Assembly (NCBI RefSeq): GCF_001039355.2
Contig: NW_019773770.1
Location: 186,001 to 250,000 of the forward strand
From: Lingula anatina
Lineage: Eukaryota > Brachiopoda > Lingulata > Lingulida > Lingulidae
Direction: 5' to 3'
DNA length: 64,000 bases
Part shown: one piece after another, positions 12,058 through 23,331 of the stretch
Position numbering within the stretch: the stretch's first letter is position 1
Layout: each line of letters begins with the position of its first letter
The notes under the pieces: generated by a model
Database searches by the model: none
Told to the model about the DNA's origin: nothing
The model's input: the letters and a program-made list of their open reading frames with translations, nothing else
Translations under genes and position numbers: made by a program

Positions 12058-13145
12058 CATTTTGAAGGAGTCTACCAAACAGTCTTATGACTTAAAAGTA
12101 AAACTTTTATGCCAAAGGAAATAAAAAGGGGAAGATATGGGACCCTTTTTGAGTCAAAGTAAACACTAGACAAAAATAGAAATCCATATATTATCTGGCC
12201 AAACTGAATGAATCAGCTATACCAAAAAATGGCCATTTACATATGTTTACATCATTTAGTTTGGAAGAAAAATCACAGCCTTATCAGAATTGCTACATGA
12301 ATAATATATTTGTCCTTAGAAAAGACATATGTTCATGCAGTTGCATAATTTATCTTAAAGTTATGTATGTATTTTTTTCTTCTACCCAAAAATGGCATAT
12401 TTGATATTTTGGTGAAAGTCCGGTTCTGTTTTGAAGTTAATACCAACTAAAGGCCAGAACCTGTTTATTCCATTTCTCATTTTCGTCCAGTGCATCATGT
12501 GTTGACTTTTACCTTTTTTCATCGCTTAAACTTTGAGCAATTAACTTTTTCCCAAAGTACAAATTTTATAATGAAAATAATTTTAAATTATGACCTATAG
12601 GGACAATTTATACCAGCTTTAGATTTCTTCTTTTGAAAAGAACTTTTACATTTCTTGACTTTTGTCAATTACAAAGTGGTGCTGGCAGTTGAAGGTGTAA
12701 AGTAGAAAAAAAGTATGATGGACTGGCTTTAACAGTTTTAATTTATTGGTTTTTGTGGTATTCAGTTTTATCTATAAATCTTCAAAATACTTAACTTCAG
12801 AGGAATGTTCTCAAGATATATATAATTTAATGTCTATTATATTCTTCATGACCATTATATAGGTTGTAGATGTTTATCCTTCATTGATAGACATCTTTTC
12901 TCTAATTAGTTGTAACATTCAGTATTTGAAGATGGTTCATAAAAGTAATGTACAAATAGTGGAAAACATACAGTAATATGTAGGATATGAGCTTACAATG
13001 CAAAATAGAACCACTTGATAATTTGCCATTCTCAACTTGTAAAAATAGTCTTGGTATTTTAATTATGATCCATTTAATTCTCAATGGGAATATTTTAACT
13101 TTCATTTATGAAGATCTGTAACCCACAAATGTGCACGTTTTAAAC

Positions 13146-13151
13146 AATAAA
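13146..13151 (+). terminator. Candidate SGSM polyadenylation signal AATAAA
   Basis: Canonical AATAAA about 1.1 kb after the SGSM stop, followed by further A/T-rich AATAAAA. It implies a 3' UTR of roughly 1.1 kb (12058 to about 13170). Confidence 0.55.
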
Positions 13152-13368
13152 CTTTTAATAATAAAACTTCAAAAGCACATTACTGCCACTCTTATTATGT
13201 AGATATTCATTTCTGTCAACATACTTAATATAAGCTATGATAAATTCTGTATAGTGATGTCTTGTGGTTTAGTGTTACAAATCTACAGTATATATTATTG
13301 TACATTCACGTAGTAGATTTTGGACTGTGATGTTATAAGTCGATAAGGAATCTAAACCTCACTTAATT

Positions 13369-13839
13369 AGTACCACCAGCGTGTACGCTGGCGGTACTCA
13401 TGGTTTTAGTCCCGACCCGTCTCGTCCGGCTCCGCCGGCTCCGCCGGCTCTGCCGGCTCCGTTGGCTCCGCCGGCTCCGCCGGCTCCGTAAGCTCCGCCG
13501 GCTCCGCGTACTGGCGCCGGATACAAGTCACCGTTACCGCTTCTCCTCCTAGACCGCAAGGACCCCTGTCCCCATCTCTTGGATTTAGGTCACATATAAC
13601 CTCAACTTGAACCCCCAGGTTTTTTTGTCTCAGTCGGTACATTGACCTGGGCGTGACGCTCCTTGAAATGCACCCTTGTCAAAATTTTTGAAAATTCAAT
13701 GCCAATTATCTACCCTACGGAAGGAATTATGGGAAAATTTTCTACAGACGGCTTTCCAAAAGTCATATGTGTAGATTTCAAATATGCCCTTGGATTTGAC
13801 CTTTGACCTTTATTTCAAGGTCAAACGGGCCAAAATTTT
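13369..13839. mobile_element. Insertion with hairpin terminus (Helitron-like candidate), truncated at contig end
   Basis: The sequence before this block (ataaggaatctaaacctcac, 13344-13363) recurs at 13843-13862 right after the n and there continues without the block, so it is an insertion present on one contig and absent from the other. The inserted end carries the hairpin AGTACCACCAGC / GCTGGCGGTACT. Read on the minus strand the element would end in this hairpin followed by CTAA and host T, as in Helitron 3' ends, though the spacing is unusually short. The same terminus (hairpin plus CATGGTTTTAGTC) occurs inverted at 43112-43152. Its far end is cut off by the n at 13840. Confidence 0.6.
13425..13507. 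repeat. GC-rich 9-bp minisatellite (GGCTCCGCC units)
   Basis: About nine tandem units of GGCTCCGCC with variants inside the inserted element. Minus-strand translation gives an artefactual Ala-Glu-Pro repeat. It is far more GC-rich than its surroundings. Confidence 0.85.
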
Positions 13840-13840
13840 N

Positions 13841-14616
13841 TGATAAGGAATCTAAACCTCACTTAATTTTTAAGTGAATTAAAACATGGTTTTATTGAAA
13901 GGAGGAATAAAGGAAGAAAATGTATAATTTCTGTAATGTAGAAGGGCAATATAATATATAAATATTGTTGATGTTTGATATGTAAACCACATATGGTATT
14001 GTATTTTTTGTCAGCAAGGTGCTGTTTAGTTCATTGGTGCATTTAAAAATTTATTTTTTTGGAAAATTATGTTATTTATATTTTTTATGTGTATCTGTAT
14101 TTTGTAATCCCGAGTTTTAACTACTGCGTTGGGCTACCTTCTTCATTTTTAAAAGTCCACTCCTTTTGTCTGAACTTCAACGGCAATTGATTGAAGATTG
14201 CAGTTCTATAGAACCATGAAATACAGCATACTAGATGCCCAGTTGTAATTGGTGCAATAAACTGCAGTGTGTGGAGATAAAAATGAAGAAACTGGCACGC
14301 CGCAGACTTGTAGCTCAGGGTATGTTTTATGTAATATATAAAATGTTGTCTTCACACTTGTCATTCAACATCAGTCGGTGCAAAGTTGAGATATGCATTA
14401 TTCTCAACCTTTCTACCAATAAAATTTTCAAAAACATGAAATTGTGACAAATCTAGTTATTGGAAGTACGTGCAATATCTTACACAGATTATACCAAATT
14501 GCTATCTGCATGTCAATGTAGATATGATGTTCCATGTCTTTTAGAAGAACACGAGCCTCTGTAGGAATGTAAACATACAGTGCTGCTATTAAAACATGAA
14601 AAGCGAATGGTTTTGT
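13841..14616. other. SGSM-MNT intergenic spacer
   Basis: AT-rich sequence between the convergent 3' ends. It contains further AATAAA-like strings near 14260 and 14418 that could serve longer SGSM transcripts. The open frame at 14235-14447 lacks any recognisable feature. No RNA gene seen. Confidence 0.5.
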
Positions 14617-14622
14617 TTTATT
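14617..14622 (-). terminator. Candidate MNT polyadenylation signal
   Basis: TTTATT on the + strand, AATAAA on the MNT strand, about 1.55 kb beyond the MNT stop at 16175. The intervening region (14623-16174) has no gene signals and is best read as MNT 3' UTR. Other matches nearer the stop are possible, so the site is a guess. Confidence 0.4.
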
Positions 14623-16174
14623 TCATTGAAAACATGAATCAAGTTTCCATATGCTGTAATACAATTTCTCTACAAAATAAGAGCTCCGTTGCACTCTAAA
14701 AAGAGTTCAAGTACACAAATCCAGACACTGCTATTCTTTGTTCCATTAAAGTTATCTTCAGAAAGTTTCACTTCCTCAACTCTTAGAGCTGTATGACTTA
14801 TGTACATTTTAATTCTTATACATATTTCAATCTAGGTAAATTGCCTCCATCCTAAAGTTCACCTTTTCCAAGTACATTAAATTGAATCACTATTTTGTCT
14901 CTGATGGAAAAAGTAACAGGTTGTGCTTGAGACACTGTCTAACATAGCACAGGTACAATAATTCAATGAAATGACCATAGTTGCCTCCATCAACATGTTT
15001 GATGAAGAAATAATTTAAAGTATAACTGCTGACAAAAATGCAAAGACGGTAACAACTCATCTATGTAAATAGACTTTCCCCTGATTTTCTTTGAAAAATA
15101 AGCTATTTGTTTCACTTATAATTCTACAGACTTACAATCTAAAGAGAGAAAACTGAGCTACTACTATTTTTTTGATATTCACACAACATCATTTAAAGTG
15201 AAAGATGATTAACATTTCCATTATCTTTAGCATGACTTGGTTTATAACACTATCCGTGTTCATTAAAATATTCCCAATGCAATAGATGAAACCAAGATGA
15301 TTTTATTCTGTGTAACAAGTCTTACTTTAATAAGTAAATCTCAACTGCATATGGGTCAGAATGGCTCTGCCTAGCAGAACAGGACAGGACAAAACAATCT
15401 TACAATCCTAAAATATTCATCACAGTATCTCCCTATCGAGTCATGCACTTGTAGAAGTTTCATGCCTCTTGCAATAAATAAAAGATCCCATTTTATATTT
15501 CAAAATAGTACAATAAACAATCACTTTACATGCCACACTGGCACCATGATATAAAACTACTGTCCAGACTAGTTCATTTAAAATGTTACTGAAAAATTGA
15601 CAATGAAACACAATGACATTTAAGGTGCTGACTATTTATAAGGACTTCTATTTTGATGAACAAATTGAAGAATAACTTTAGGGAAGAAGTTTATCTTTTA
15701 AGCCTTATCAATCAAGAAGCCAGCTAACAGAGAGTACAGACAGCTTATTTCTGCTTAAATATTAGGAAAAAATAACCTGTGCACTAAACAACTTTACCTG
15801 TAAGAAAATTCTGCATGTGCCACCAAGGAATTTAAAGGAAAGGAATTTTTTCATCAATAGATTGTTGAAAAAAATATGGAATAATTGAATCTGGCCCAGT
15901 TTGACCTGCATTTTAGGACAATGAAAAAACACAGAGTGAAGCAAAACCAGTTAATTTTGTAACAAGAAATATGCACATTTCTGACTTGCGTGCAGATGAT
16001 GGCAATATGTACTAACAAAACTGTCCGTACATAAAATATGACTAAAGAAAATTTATATTTTCTCCTCCAACACTATACTTCCACATAAATTAAACAACAT
16101 ACATTCTTTGTGCTCCCACACTCAGACATTTGTGCAAATGCCAGAAGTGTATAATAATTATGCAGCATTGGGTG
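14623..16174 (-). other. Probable MNT 3' untranslated region
   Basis: AT-rich sequence directly after the MNT stop with no coding or repeat structure that I could see. Open frames here on either strand (for example 15762-15944) have no domain similarity. The extent depends on which poly(A) signal is used. Confidence 0.45.
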
Positions 16175-17142
16175 TTAATTCTGGGATGTTGTTGCCACAG
16201 CAATGGTCGTGGGAGGATGAGAAGATCCAGATGTTGATACGACATTGGCAACAAATACTGGTTTCACCATGGGTTGACCAGCAACCACAGGTGTTTGCAA
16301 CTGCAAAGGGGATTGCAACCCCATGATGGGAATGTGGGTCTTAAACAATGTGTGATTCATCAAATGGTTCTGCTGTAAAGGTAACGAAGACATCATGGTG
16401 ACGGGGATGACCGTCTGCGTCATTCCAGGTGACAACTGGGCAATTGATGACATGACTGGATGAAGGGCGGACACCTGCGACACTGAATTGACTCCTGGTA
16501 TCACTGGCACAGCCGGGCTGTTATTATTGGTTGTTGTTGACGCTTGTGACACTGTGGAGGAAATGACGTGGGGCACAGTAGTGGCCATGGGAAATGGCGT
16601 CCTAGCAATGGCCTGCGTCAAGGCTGTAAGGGCAGACAGTTGTGTGCCATGAGGAACAGGGTGCACCACTGACGCATTCAACGGTGCAGTGATGATATTT
16701 TTGACTACAGACACATGTTGAGCCGCAGGCTGCTGGTTTGAGGATCCTGTGATGGCTGCCTGAGGCTGACTATTCGACACCGCTGCCACCGAGGTTGCAG
16801 CTGGTGCTGTAACACTGGTAGCTGTACTCGTTCCCGTTACAACAGATACTGTTCTAGCTGTTGATGAGGTTCCAGCACTAATATTACTACTACTGCTTAA
16901 AACTGGGAGTTCCACTGTAGACGTTGGAGTCAGTAATACAGGTAATTGTTTAGTGGTTATGACATTGAAAGGACTGGACGAAGGACGTGTGCTCGTAGTC
17001 ACTACATTGCGTAACACTGACACATGTGGAATTCCCTGTGAGCTGACAATTGTCTGTCGTACATGTGGCATTCCTACAGGTCGTATCATCTGCGGTGGGG
17101 CTCGCAAGCTGTTAGACAGCACACTACCAGTTGTGGGCATCA
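16175..17142 (-). CDS. MNT: MNT last coding exon (low-complexity C-terminal tail)
   Basis: 968 bases coding about 322 residues rich in Thr, Ser, Val, Ala, Pro and Gln, ending TIAVATTSQN and stop at 16177-16175. No folded domain is evident. The tail resembles disordered regulatory regions of MNT/MGA-type factors but is not alignable by eye with vertebrate MNT. The overlapping plus-strand frame at 16108-16326 is a shadow. Confidence 0.9.
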
Positions 17143-20100
17143 CTGAAATGGAAATAACAATGATTAACAGAGTTTTGTTTTACTTTTAGTCTGAAATTTT
17201 TATGTGTTACATGAAAACAATTTGACAAAATTGGGCAAATTGATTTTAAACAAGGGTGAAAAAGTTTGTAAATTTTTTCCAAATATTTATTGGAAATTTA
17301 TTTGTGTTACCCTGAGCTTTAATTCAAAAGTGTTCCAGCTTCTTCATTTTCAAATCTCCATATATACATGCTTATCAGACTCGGACTAAGTTTACTTTTT
17401 ACCAATAACAGTGCCAGTGGAAATCGTGCAAGACAGTCTAAAACAAGGCTTTCAGCAATGCGTGACATCATACAATAGTACAAAATGTTCGAGAATCCAT
17501 GAGATTAACTTTTCAGCAATAAGGGTGAAACTTGATGTGCTGGGAATGGCATCTTAGAAAGCAATACATATGTGGCACACAAAACATGAAGAATTTGTAC
17601 TGTTGTGCAATGAAAATAACCACATTGAACTTCTGGAAGTTTTTTTGTCATTGCTGGAATCCATTCTGTATTTTAGTTTTATTTTTGACCTCACTCTCCT
17701 CCAAATCTCATAAAATCAGACTTGATTTAAACCTATGTTGTCAAACTTTGGACTCGTAAGATTTCCATTTAATGATATGAGGATGTGGTTCCATAAAAGG
17801 GCAAGTGACACAGTAGATAAGCCCACTAAGTGGTGCCACCACAGAGACCAGAGTAAGTTTGAGCAGGTTGTCTTAACATGCAGATAGATGGCCAAACATA
17901 AATCATGTTACCACTGGCATTTTTGAGGAATGTGCATATTAAGCCTTTAATTGCTACTAACATGACTGTACAGAGAAAATCTCTTTGATAGCTGCCATGT
18001 CTACAACATATCTTTGCTTATATGAGCCCAGTGTCACAATGTCTACATGCTTTTCAAAGGTAAACATCAGACACAAAGAAAAGTGTTTACCATGGGTTGA
18101 AATAATCCTCTGCAACTGTGAATGTTGCTGCTGCTGTTGCTGCTGTTGGTGGTGTTGCTGTAATGCTGTCAGAGCCTTCTGCTGCTGCTGTAACTGAACT
18201 CTGTGAGTGATTGCCTGATGCAAGATCTGGGTTACCGGAGTCTTTGTGATTCCTTGGGGTTTTCCAGCTGGAGTAATGGTTGATATCACAGTTGATCCTT
18301 TGACTGAGGTTGACACAGCTTGAGCTGTTGTTACGGGTGCTGCTGCTGCTGTGGTGGTGGTGGGCGGTGACACTGCTACTGCTGCTACTGAATTAGGCAC
18401 CACCTGAACAGGAGCCCTTTTAACTGCAAAAAGTAGAAATTATGTATTAGTTTATCCTGATACTAAATACAGGCATACATAAGAAATGAAGAAAGTCAGT
18501 ATGTTGCAAACTTTGAATAAAAATACATCTTGCTCCCTGACATTGTAAGACAACAGTTAAAGAGTGCCACTGAATTTAATATAATATCAACATCACACCA
18601 GGGGAAGTCTAACAGTATGTAGTACAAAGTCTTAAGAAAGCATCAACAGTAGTCTTCTGAAAGGTGAGGCCACTATGTTCACAAATTTTTTTGTGTGAGC
18701 TCACAGGAAGAAGCAGTGCAAACACAACTTATCTCAACTAAACATCATTTTCCTACTGCAGTTGAAGTCAAACATAATACTCACTTATACTAAGAGTTTG
18801 TCCACTAGGTATCTGAACTGTAGTGGTTGTCAACTTGTCTGCAGCCTCCTCTTCCTCTTCTTCATCACTCAGAACTTGACTAGCTGTTTCTGTCAGTGGC
18901 AGCACAAATATCAAAAGAGGCTACTTTTCATCTGCTATTACTTTCTTATAGCAATTCACATTCAAAATTTTGTTAATAACCATTTCTCTCCGTAATTCCA
19001 TCCTTATTTTGAATCTTTCACTATTCTGGATCTTTCATACATTTTACAGTAACTGGCATGGCAGTAAACAGCAGCGCTCCTCTGCTGGATGCTGCCTTTA
19101 AAATCAATACGTAATCTAGGAATCAAACTTACTTTATTAACTTGGAAACACGACAACTCACCAGTGGCTGTAGATGTAGAATTAGTTTCCTGATCTTCTG
19201 TGGTTATCCAGTGGTTCATGTCTACCTCTATGTTCATCTGGTGAAGATCTCTTTTTAGTGTGGCTATTCGCTCTTGAGCAATTATTTTTTCTTTGGCTAG
19301 CCGCTGCATTTCTTGCTCATGAGCTTTCTCCTTCCTTTTCAGGGTCTATGAATATCAACAAACAAATGAACATTTGTATTTATGTATGTTTCTCAAAAAA
19401 CTATGAATATCAACAAACAAAAGGACATTTGTATTTATGCATGTTTCTCAAAGAAACATCACTTATTGTTTTATCATTACTGCCAAAGATAAACCAACTG
19501 AGTTGGGAAAGGTCAGAAAAACTCAGTTTATATAGGAACAAGTATTAATTTTTAAATCCTGTACACATAAAAACTACATGTGTAATTTAGAAGGCCAATT
19601 CTGATTTAAAAAATATCAGTTACATTCAGACCATTGAATCTTAATACTAAATGGATTAATTTTTACTTCAGCCAAGGTTATATATTCACTTCCATTTGTC
19701 TGTTATTCTGTTTATCACAAGCATAACTCAAAAAGTTATGGGTGGATTTTGATGAAATTTTCAGGATAGGTCAGAAATAGGCTTATTAAAACTTTGGTGG
19801 CGTTGATCTATTGTGCAATGTAAGTAGTCTCAACTACCACAATTTATCAGTCTAAAGTCCTTGGTGGAGGTCTCTGTACTCTGTGAGTGCCTTTAAAGTT
19901 TCAAATATCATGCCAGATTAAGTTGATCTAAGTTGATTAACTAGAACTTAAAAAATAGTTCAAACTTAAAGTCACATCTGGGCTTGCCATAAATGATTTC
20001 CTATATGTTAAACTGAAACTATGGGTGTATCTCATCTTGTTTAGGTGACAGTGTAACCATCTTAATTCTCTAACACGCCTCCTTGAGTAGCAAGGGGGTT

Positions 20101-22779
20101 ATTAACTCTTGTATATGCTCGGTTTAATTACCCCCCAGCAGCTTGAGGCAACACGTCAGACATTTAAGCCGTTTACAGTGATTGCACTAAGGGAGAATCT
20201 GTGCGGCAGTTACATCGATCCAGTTAGTACGATGAGTCTATGATCTGAATGTTCCCTAAGACCCCAAGAAAAATTAGGGGAAAAAGCACATTTCATCGTT
20301 AAAAAAAGGGCATGGGTCAAATTCAGAAATGAAAATAATACATAACAAAGAATTAAACAAAATTAAATTAAACTGTTAAATTTACTCTTTGCTGGCTCAA
20401 AAGCATTTTTAAAAAATCTGACGGGTTTAAACATGTCCTTCTTTGTTGCAGATTTTAATATCTATTATAAGTGTTCATATATTACTATATAATCAAATAA
20501 AATGATTTACAGGGTCAAAGGAACAGATAACTAAAAAAAAAAAAAAAAACCCTGAAACTTTCTTGTGGCAGCAGCTGAATACTTAAATCCAAAGATATGA
20601 ATGTTATGGATATTCACATTACTCCATAAAACATGAATTAAAATGCAGCCAATTTTATGAGATGGGCAAGCAAGGGCTTAGCAAACATACCTTTAATTTT
20701 GGCTTCCTGTTTTTCATTCTCAAATTATGCTCTATGCAACATTGTAACTTAATTAATACCTTGACTTCAATACAGACGCTCTAGGTAGTCACTCTAATGA
20801 TTGTAATTACAGCTTAGTTGGAAAACCTGCCCATTATCTTTTCCATGTCTCCTTAATGAGTTATTTACTGTGTGAGCCGAACCCTTGCTGTATACGTTGA
20901 TACCAACCCCTATTTTATATGTATCAACTGGTATTTATGAACTATATTTACAATGAGCTATATATGTCTGTCTAAAACACTCCAAACAAATGCCTGAAAT
21001 GATTAATAGTAAAAATTTGAAAATAAATTGAAATACTAAATGATTTCTAAATATTTAGGTCAAATTGTTATTTCAACCAATTAATGTGTAAATATTTCAA
21101 CCAATGTCACACTCTGCTATAAAAGTCTAGATATCTACCTGTATGTATCTTAGAGCACTCCTGAGGATACTTAAATTGGAAGTCTTTTTCTCATCTATGT
21201 TTGGCAACTGCCCTTTCAAAGTCTCAAAGCATTCTTTCAAATGAGCCCTCCTGAAAAAATAATGTAAGTTTTTAAACTCTGTTTTTTTTTTTCAACAAAC
21301 AGAAAGAATGAGTTCTGAATCTTGAGCTATATTTTAGTCCTGTAAGTAACCCATCAGATTTCATTTGGATCACACTATATGCTCACGAGGAAAAGTTAAG
21401 TTGTAGCTTATATACCAAAGACATAAAAACATTTTGTCACAAAAAATTAAAAACGATGTTTAAAACCTATGATAATACAAACAACAGGTAATGTTTTTCT
21501 TCATATTTAGAAGCTTGTAGCATGATTTCTCTTAATGGCAGTATTTCACAAGTGTAAAGATGAGTGCTTCTTTAGGGCACCGCAAAATGAAATGAATTTG
21601 TTAACCTCACTTTGGTGTAGAACACTTTTGTTGTGATATTCACTTCTTGTAATGTAAGGGATCAAATTTCTATTGCTCTCATACTGGGGGACATTTAGAG
21701 GGAAAATTAATTCCATTTTCCACTTCTCTGAAATCACAGAGTGTGCATAATCTTTCAGTTTCCAGAACAGGATGAGGTAAGGTGGGCTCTTCAGTTTCAG
21801 TTATCTAAGACCAAACGTGATGGTTGCATAAACATTACATTAAAATTGGGACAAAAATGTGACATCCACCTCACCCAGCATATTTTAATTATCACCGATG
21901 TACACTCCACGAAGAATGGCAATGGACATCTTTTTTCCATCTTGACAGAACACAAAACACTCTTTCATGCGTTGTTAATTTTCACAAAATGCTTTACAGA
22001 TCTTCGTATCAGGAAATGTAATGATCACACAAGAAAAACAATATAACAACACGTGGACATGGCAGCACGTGTGGCCTTTATGAATAAATAACTGACGAAT
22101 GGTTCGCGTGCACTGCCGCTACATTAAAAAAGTTCCTCGTATTTACCTATTTTTCTCCAATTTATTGTGCACTTCTCTTGTGCCAGCTCTGAAATTTAGA
22201 AAAAACACACAATCGTTACACCATAAACTGTATTTACAACATCAAATTATCGTTGTGGATTCGTTTTCTCATACTTCAGCATGAAACCAAAGCCAAAAAT
22301 AGACAATACAAATTTACATATCGAACACTTACCCGCCCGCTCGCCGCTTCTCTTTGCCATCTTCCGAAGGACTATGTATGGAGTTTTCCCCATAATCGGA
22401 GCCGCCAGAATTATCTGCGTTAGGTTGAGAGTTTGGAGACTTTGCATACTGATGGAATTCTTTGCTTGATTCGTTTTCTGAAAGAAGACGTGTCCTCGAC
22501 CTAATTACTTATGCCAGTTGTTTATGAACAGTAAATTAGGTCATGCATTTTACACCACGCATACAGATCAATTGTAAACAATCTCGCCTTTAGTTTCTTA
22601 CTTAACTATCCTATAGCTATCGCTGTAAATTCAACAGCATGTTTAACTTGTAAAAACGTACTAAATATCGTTCTAATACTTCAAACATCTCCAGCGTGCG
22701 TGGACTACATACCACGTGCATTAGTATTTGATCGCCACTCCAAATATTCTGCTGCCTCCAGGAGAGTCTCCAGACTCAT
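16175..22779 (-). CDS. MNT: MAX-binding protein MNT, bHLH-zip transcriptional repressor, complete
   Basis: Eight exons on the minus strand in phase, 651 aa: 22779-22713, 22477-22333, 22188-22147, 21250-21139, 19345-19162, 18889-18785, 18423-18091, 17142-16175. Residues 1-14 (MSLETLLEAAEYLE) match the Sin3-interaction domain at the MNT N-terminus. The basic region and first helix contain REVHNKLEKNRRAHLKECF with the His, Glu and Arg that contact CACGTG. Helix 2 ends LSILRSALRYIQ (about residue 122), and the leucine zipper follows (about 123-158). Then come an acidic run of six Glu (about 193-199), a Q-rich segment (about 285-325) and a long Thr/Ser/Val/Ala-rich tail. MNT pairs with MAX at E-boxes, recruits SIN3 and opposes MYC. 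Human MNT is 582 aa; the extra length is in the low-complexity tail. It is tail-to-tail with SGSM and head-to-head with TMEM248. Confidence 0.95.
18091..18423 (-). CDS. MNT: MNT exon 7 with polyglutamine tract
   Basis: 333 bases, phase-consistent. It codes a Val/Ala/Thr-rich segment and then three glutamine blocks including QQHHQQQQQQQQHSQ, from interrupted CAG/CAA codons. Triplet runs of this kind are length-unstable, so alleles may differ. The exon ends ATTTCAACCCATG before a GTAAAC donor. Confidence 0.88.
19346..19455. repeat. Two-unit 55-bp tandem duplication at the MNT exon 5 acceptor
   Basis: Units 19346-19400 and 19401-19455 share ctatgaatatcaacaaacaa and the following bases with a few differences. 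On the MNT strand the unit ends in TATTCATAG, so the 3' splice site of exon 19345-19162 and its upstream region exist twice, 55 bases apart. Confidence 0.85.
20071..20155. repeat. Foldback repeat related to the 26369-27139 element
   Basis: Arms around AGCAAGGGGGTTATTAA and the inverted TTAATTACCCCCCAGCAGCT form an imperfect inverted repeat. A close relative, AGGGGGTAATTAACTTTTG, is found at 27030-27050 and 31430-31450. It lies in MNT intron 4 (19346-21138), which otherwise shows only AT-rich sequence and an A-run near 20530. Confidence 0.6.
22050..22071. promoter_or_regulatory. Paired CACGTG E-boxes in MNT intron 3
   Basis: Two perfect CACGTG motifs at 22050-22055 and 22066-22071, 16 bases apart, just downstream of MNT exon 3. 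CACGTG is the core bound by MYC/MAX/MNT-family dimers. Function is inferred from motif and location only. Confidence 0.45.
22713..22718. promoter_or_regulatory. CACGTG at the MNT exon 1 / intron 1 boundary
   Basis: A CACGTG forms the last six bases of MNT coding exon 1, directly before the GTATGT donor. It may be an E-box in the first transcribed segment or simply coding sequence (Ala-Arg codons). Confidence 0.35.
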
Positions 22780-23331
22780 CTTCCCTTCTTTAGGCGTTTG
22801 TGCTTAAACCTAATACTCCTAGGTATCCCGGGTAACTTTAGGATGAAAAACCGATAAAAATTGAGTTGATTAATACCCGTTTTTTCAGCCTTTAGGAAAA
22901 GGCAAGACGGTCAAAAATACAAAGCTACGCGAAGGTGATCATCCCACGTGGGATATGATTGGCACCTGTCAAATTCTGACCAATAGAAGCATGACAACAT
23001 ACGTCATCACACACCACGTTGGAAATCACATGTTATGTTTTGGCTGTTCCAAACAAATGCTTACACCCATTTGTTCAAGTCACTTGTTATTTGTATATGT
23101 CATATAGACTCTTTTACAAGTTTTCTATCTTCGGATGTGTTCAGCAATTCTTACAAAAGCTGGTTGTAATAGTTGCTTCTCAGACTGCCCTTACAACTTT
23201 AATTACTTAATTTTCGATTTAGGGTGGGCGTGGCACAAGTGTATCTAACTAACGCTTGAAATCGCGAGAGAATTGGAGACCACGATAGTTGTCAGTCAAT
23301 GATGGCGGTGCAGGTGGAAAGTGTAACATAG
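22780..23331. promoter_or_regulatory. Bidirectional promoter region of MNT (-) and TMEM248 (+)
   Basis: About 550 bp separate the MNT start codon from the likely TMEM248 5' exon. It holds the 14-bp palindrome ATCCCACGTGGGAT at 22941-22954 with a central CACGTG E-box, a TCGCGAGA element at 23262-23269 and a GATGGCGG YY1-like element at 23301-23308. The last two are typical of TATA-less housekeeping promoters, and the YY1-like site often marks the start region. A 5' untranslated exon probably ends at CAG/GTGGAA (23313) or ATAG/GTACGC (23331). Confidence 0.6.

Noticed and set aside
13406-13642. Minus-strand 78-codon frame with Ala-Glu-Pro repeats
   Set aside because: Produced by the GGCTCCGCC minisatellite in a mobile element.
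16108-16326. Plus-strand open frame of 72 codons
   Set aside because: It overlaps the well-supported minus-strand MNT last exon and is a shadow frame.
19345-19455. CRISPR-like direct repeats
   Set aside because: Only two 55-bp units without spacers, in a eukaryotic intron; a simple tandem duplication.
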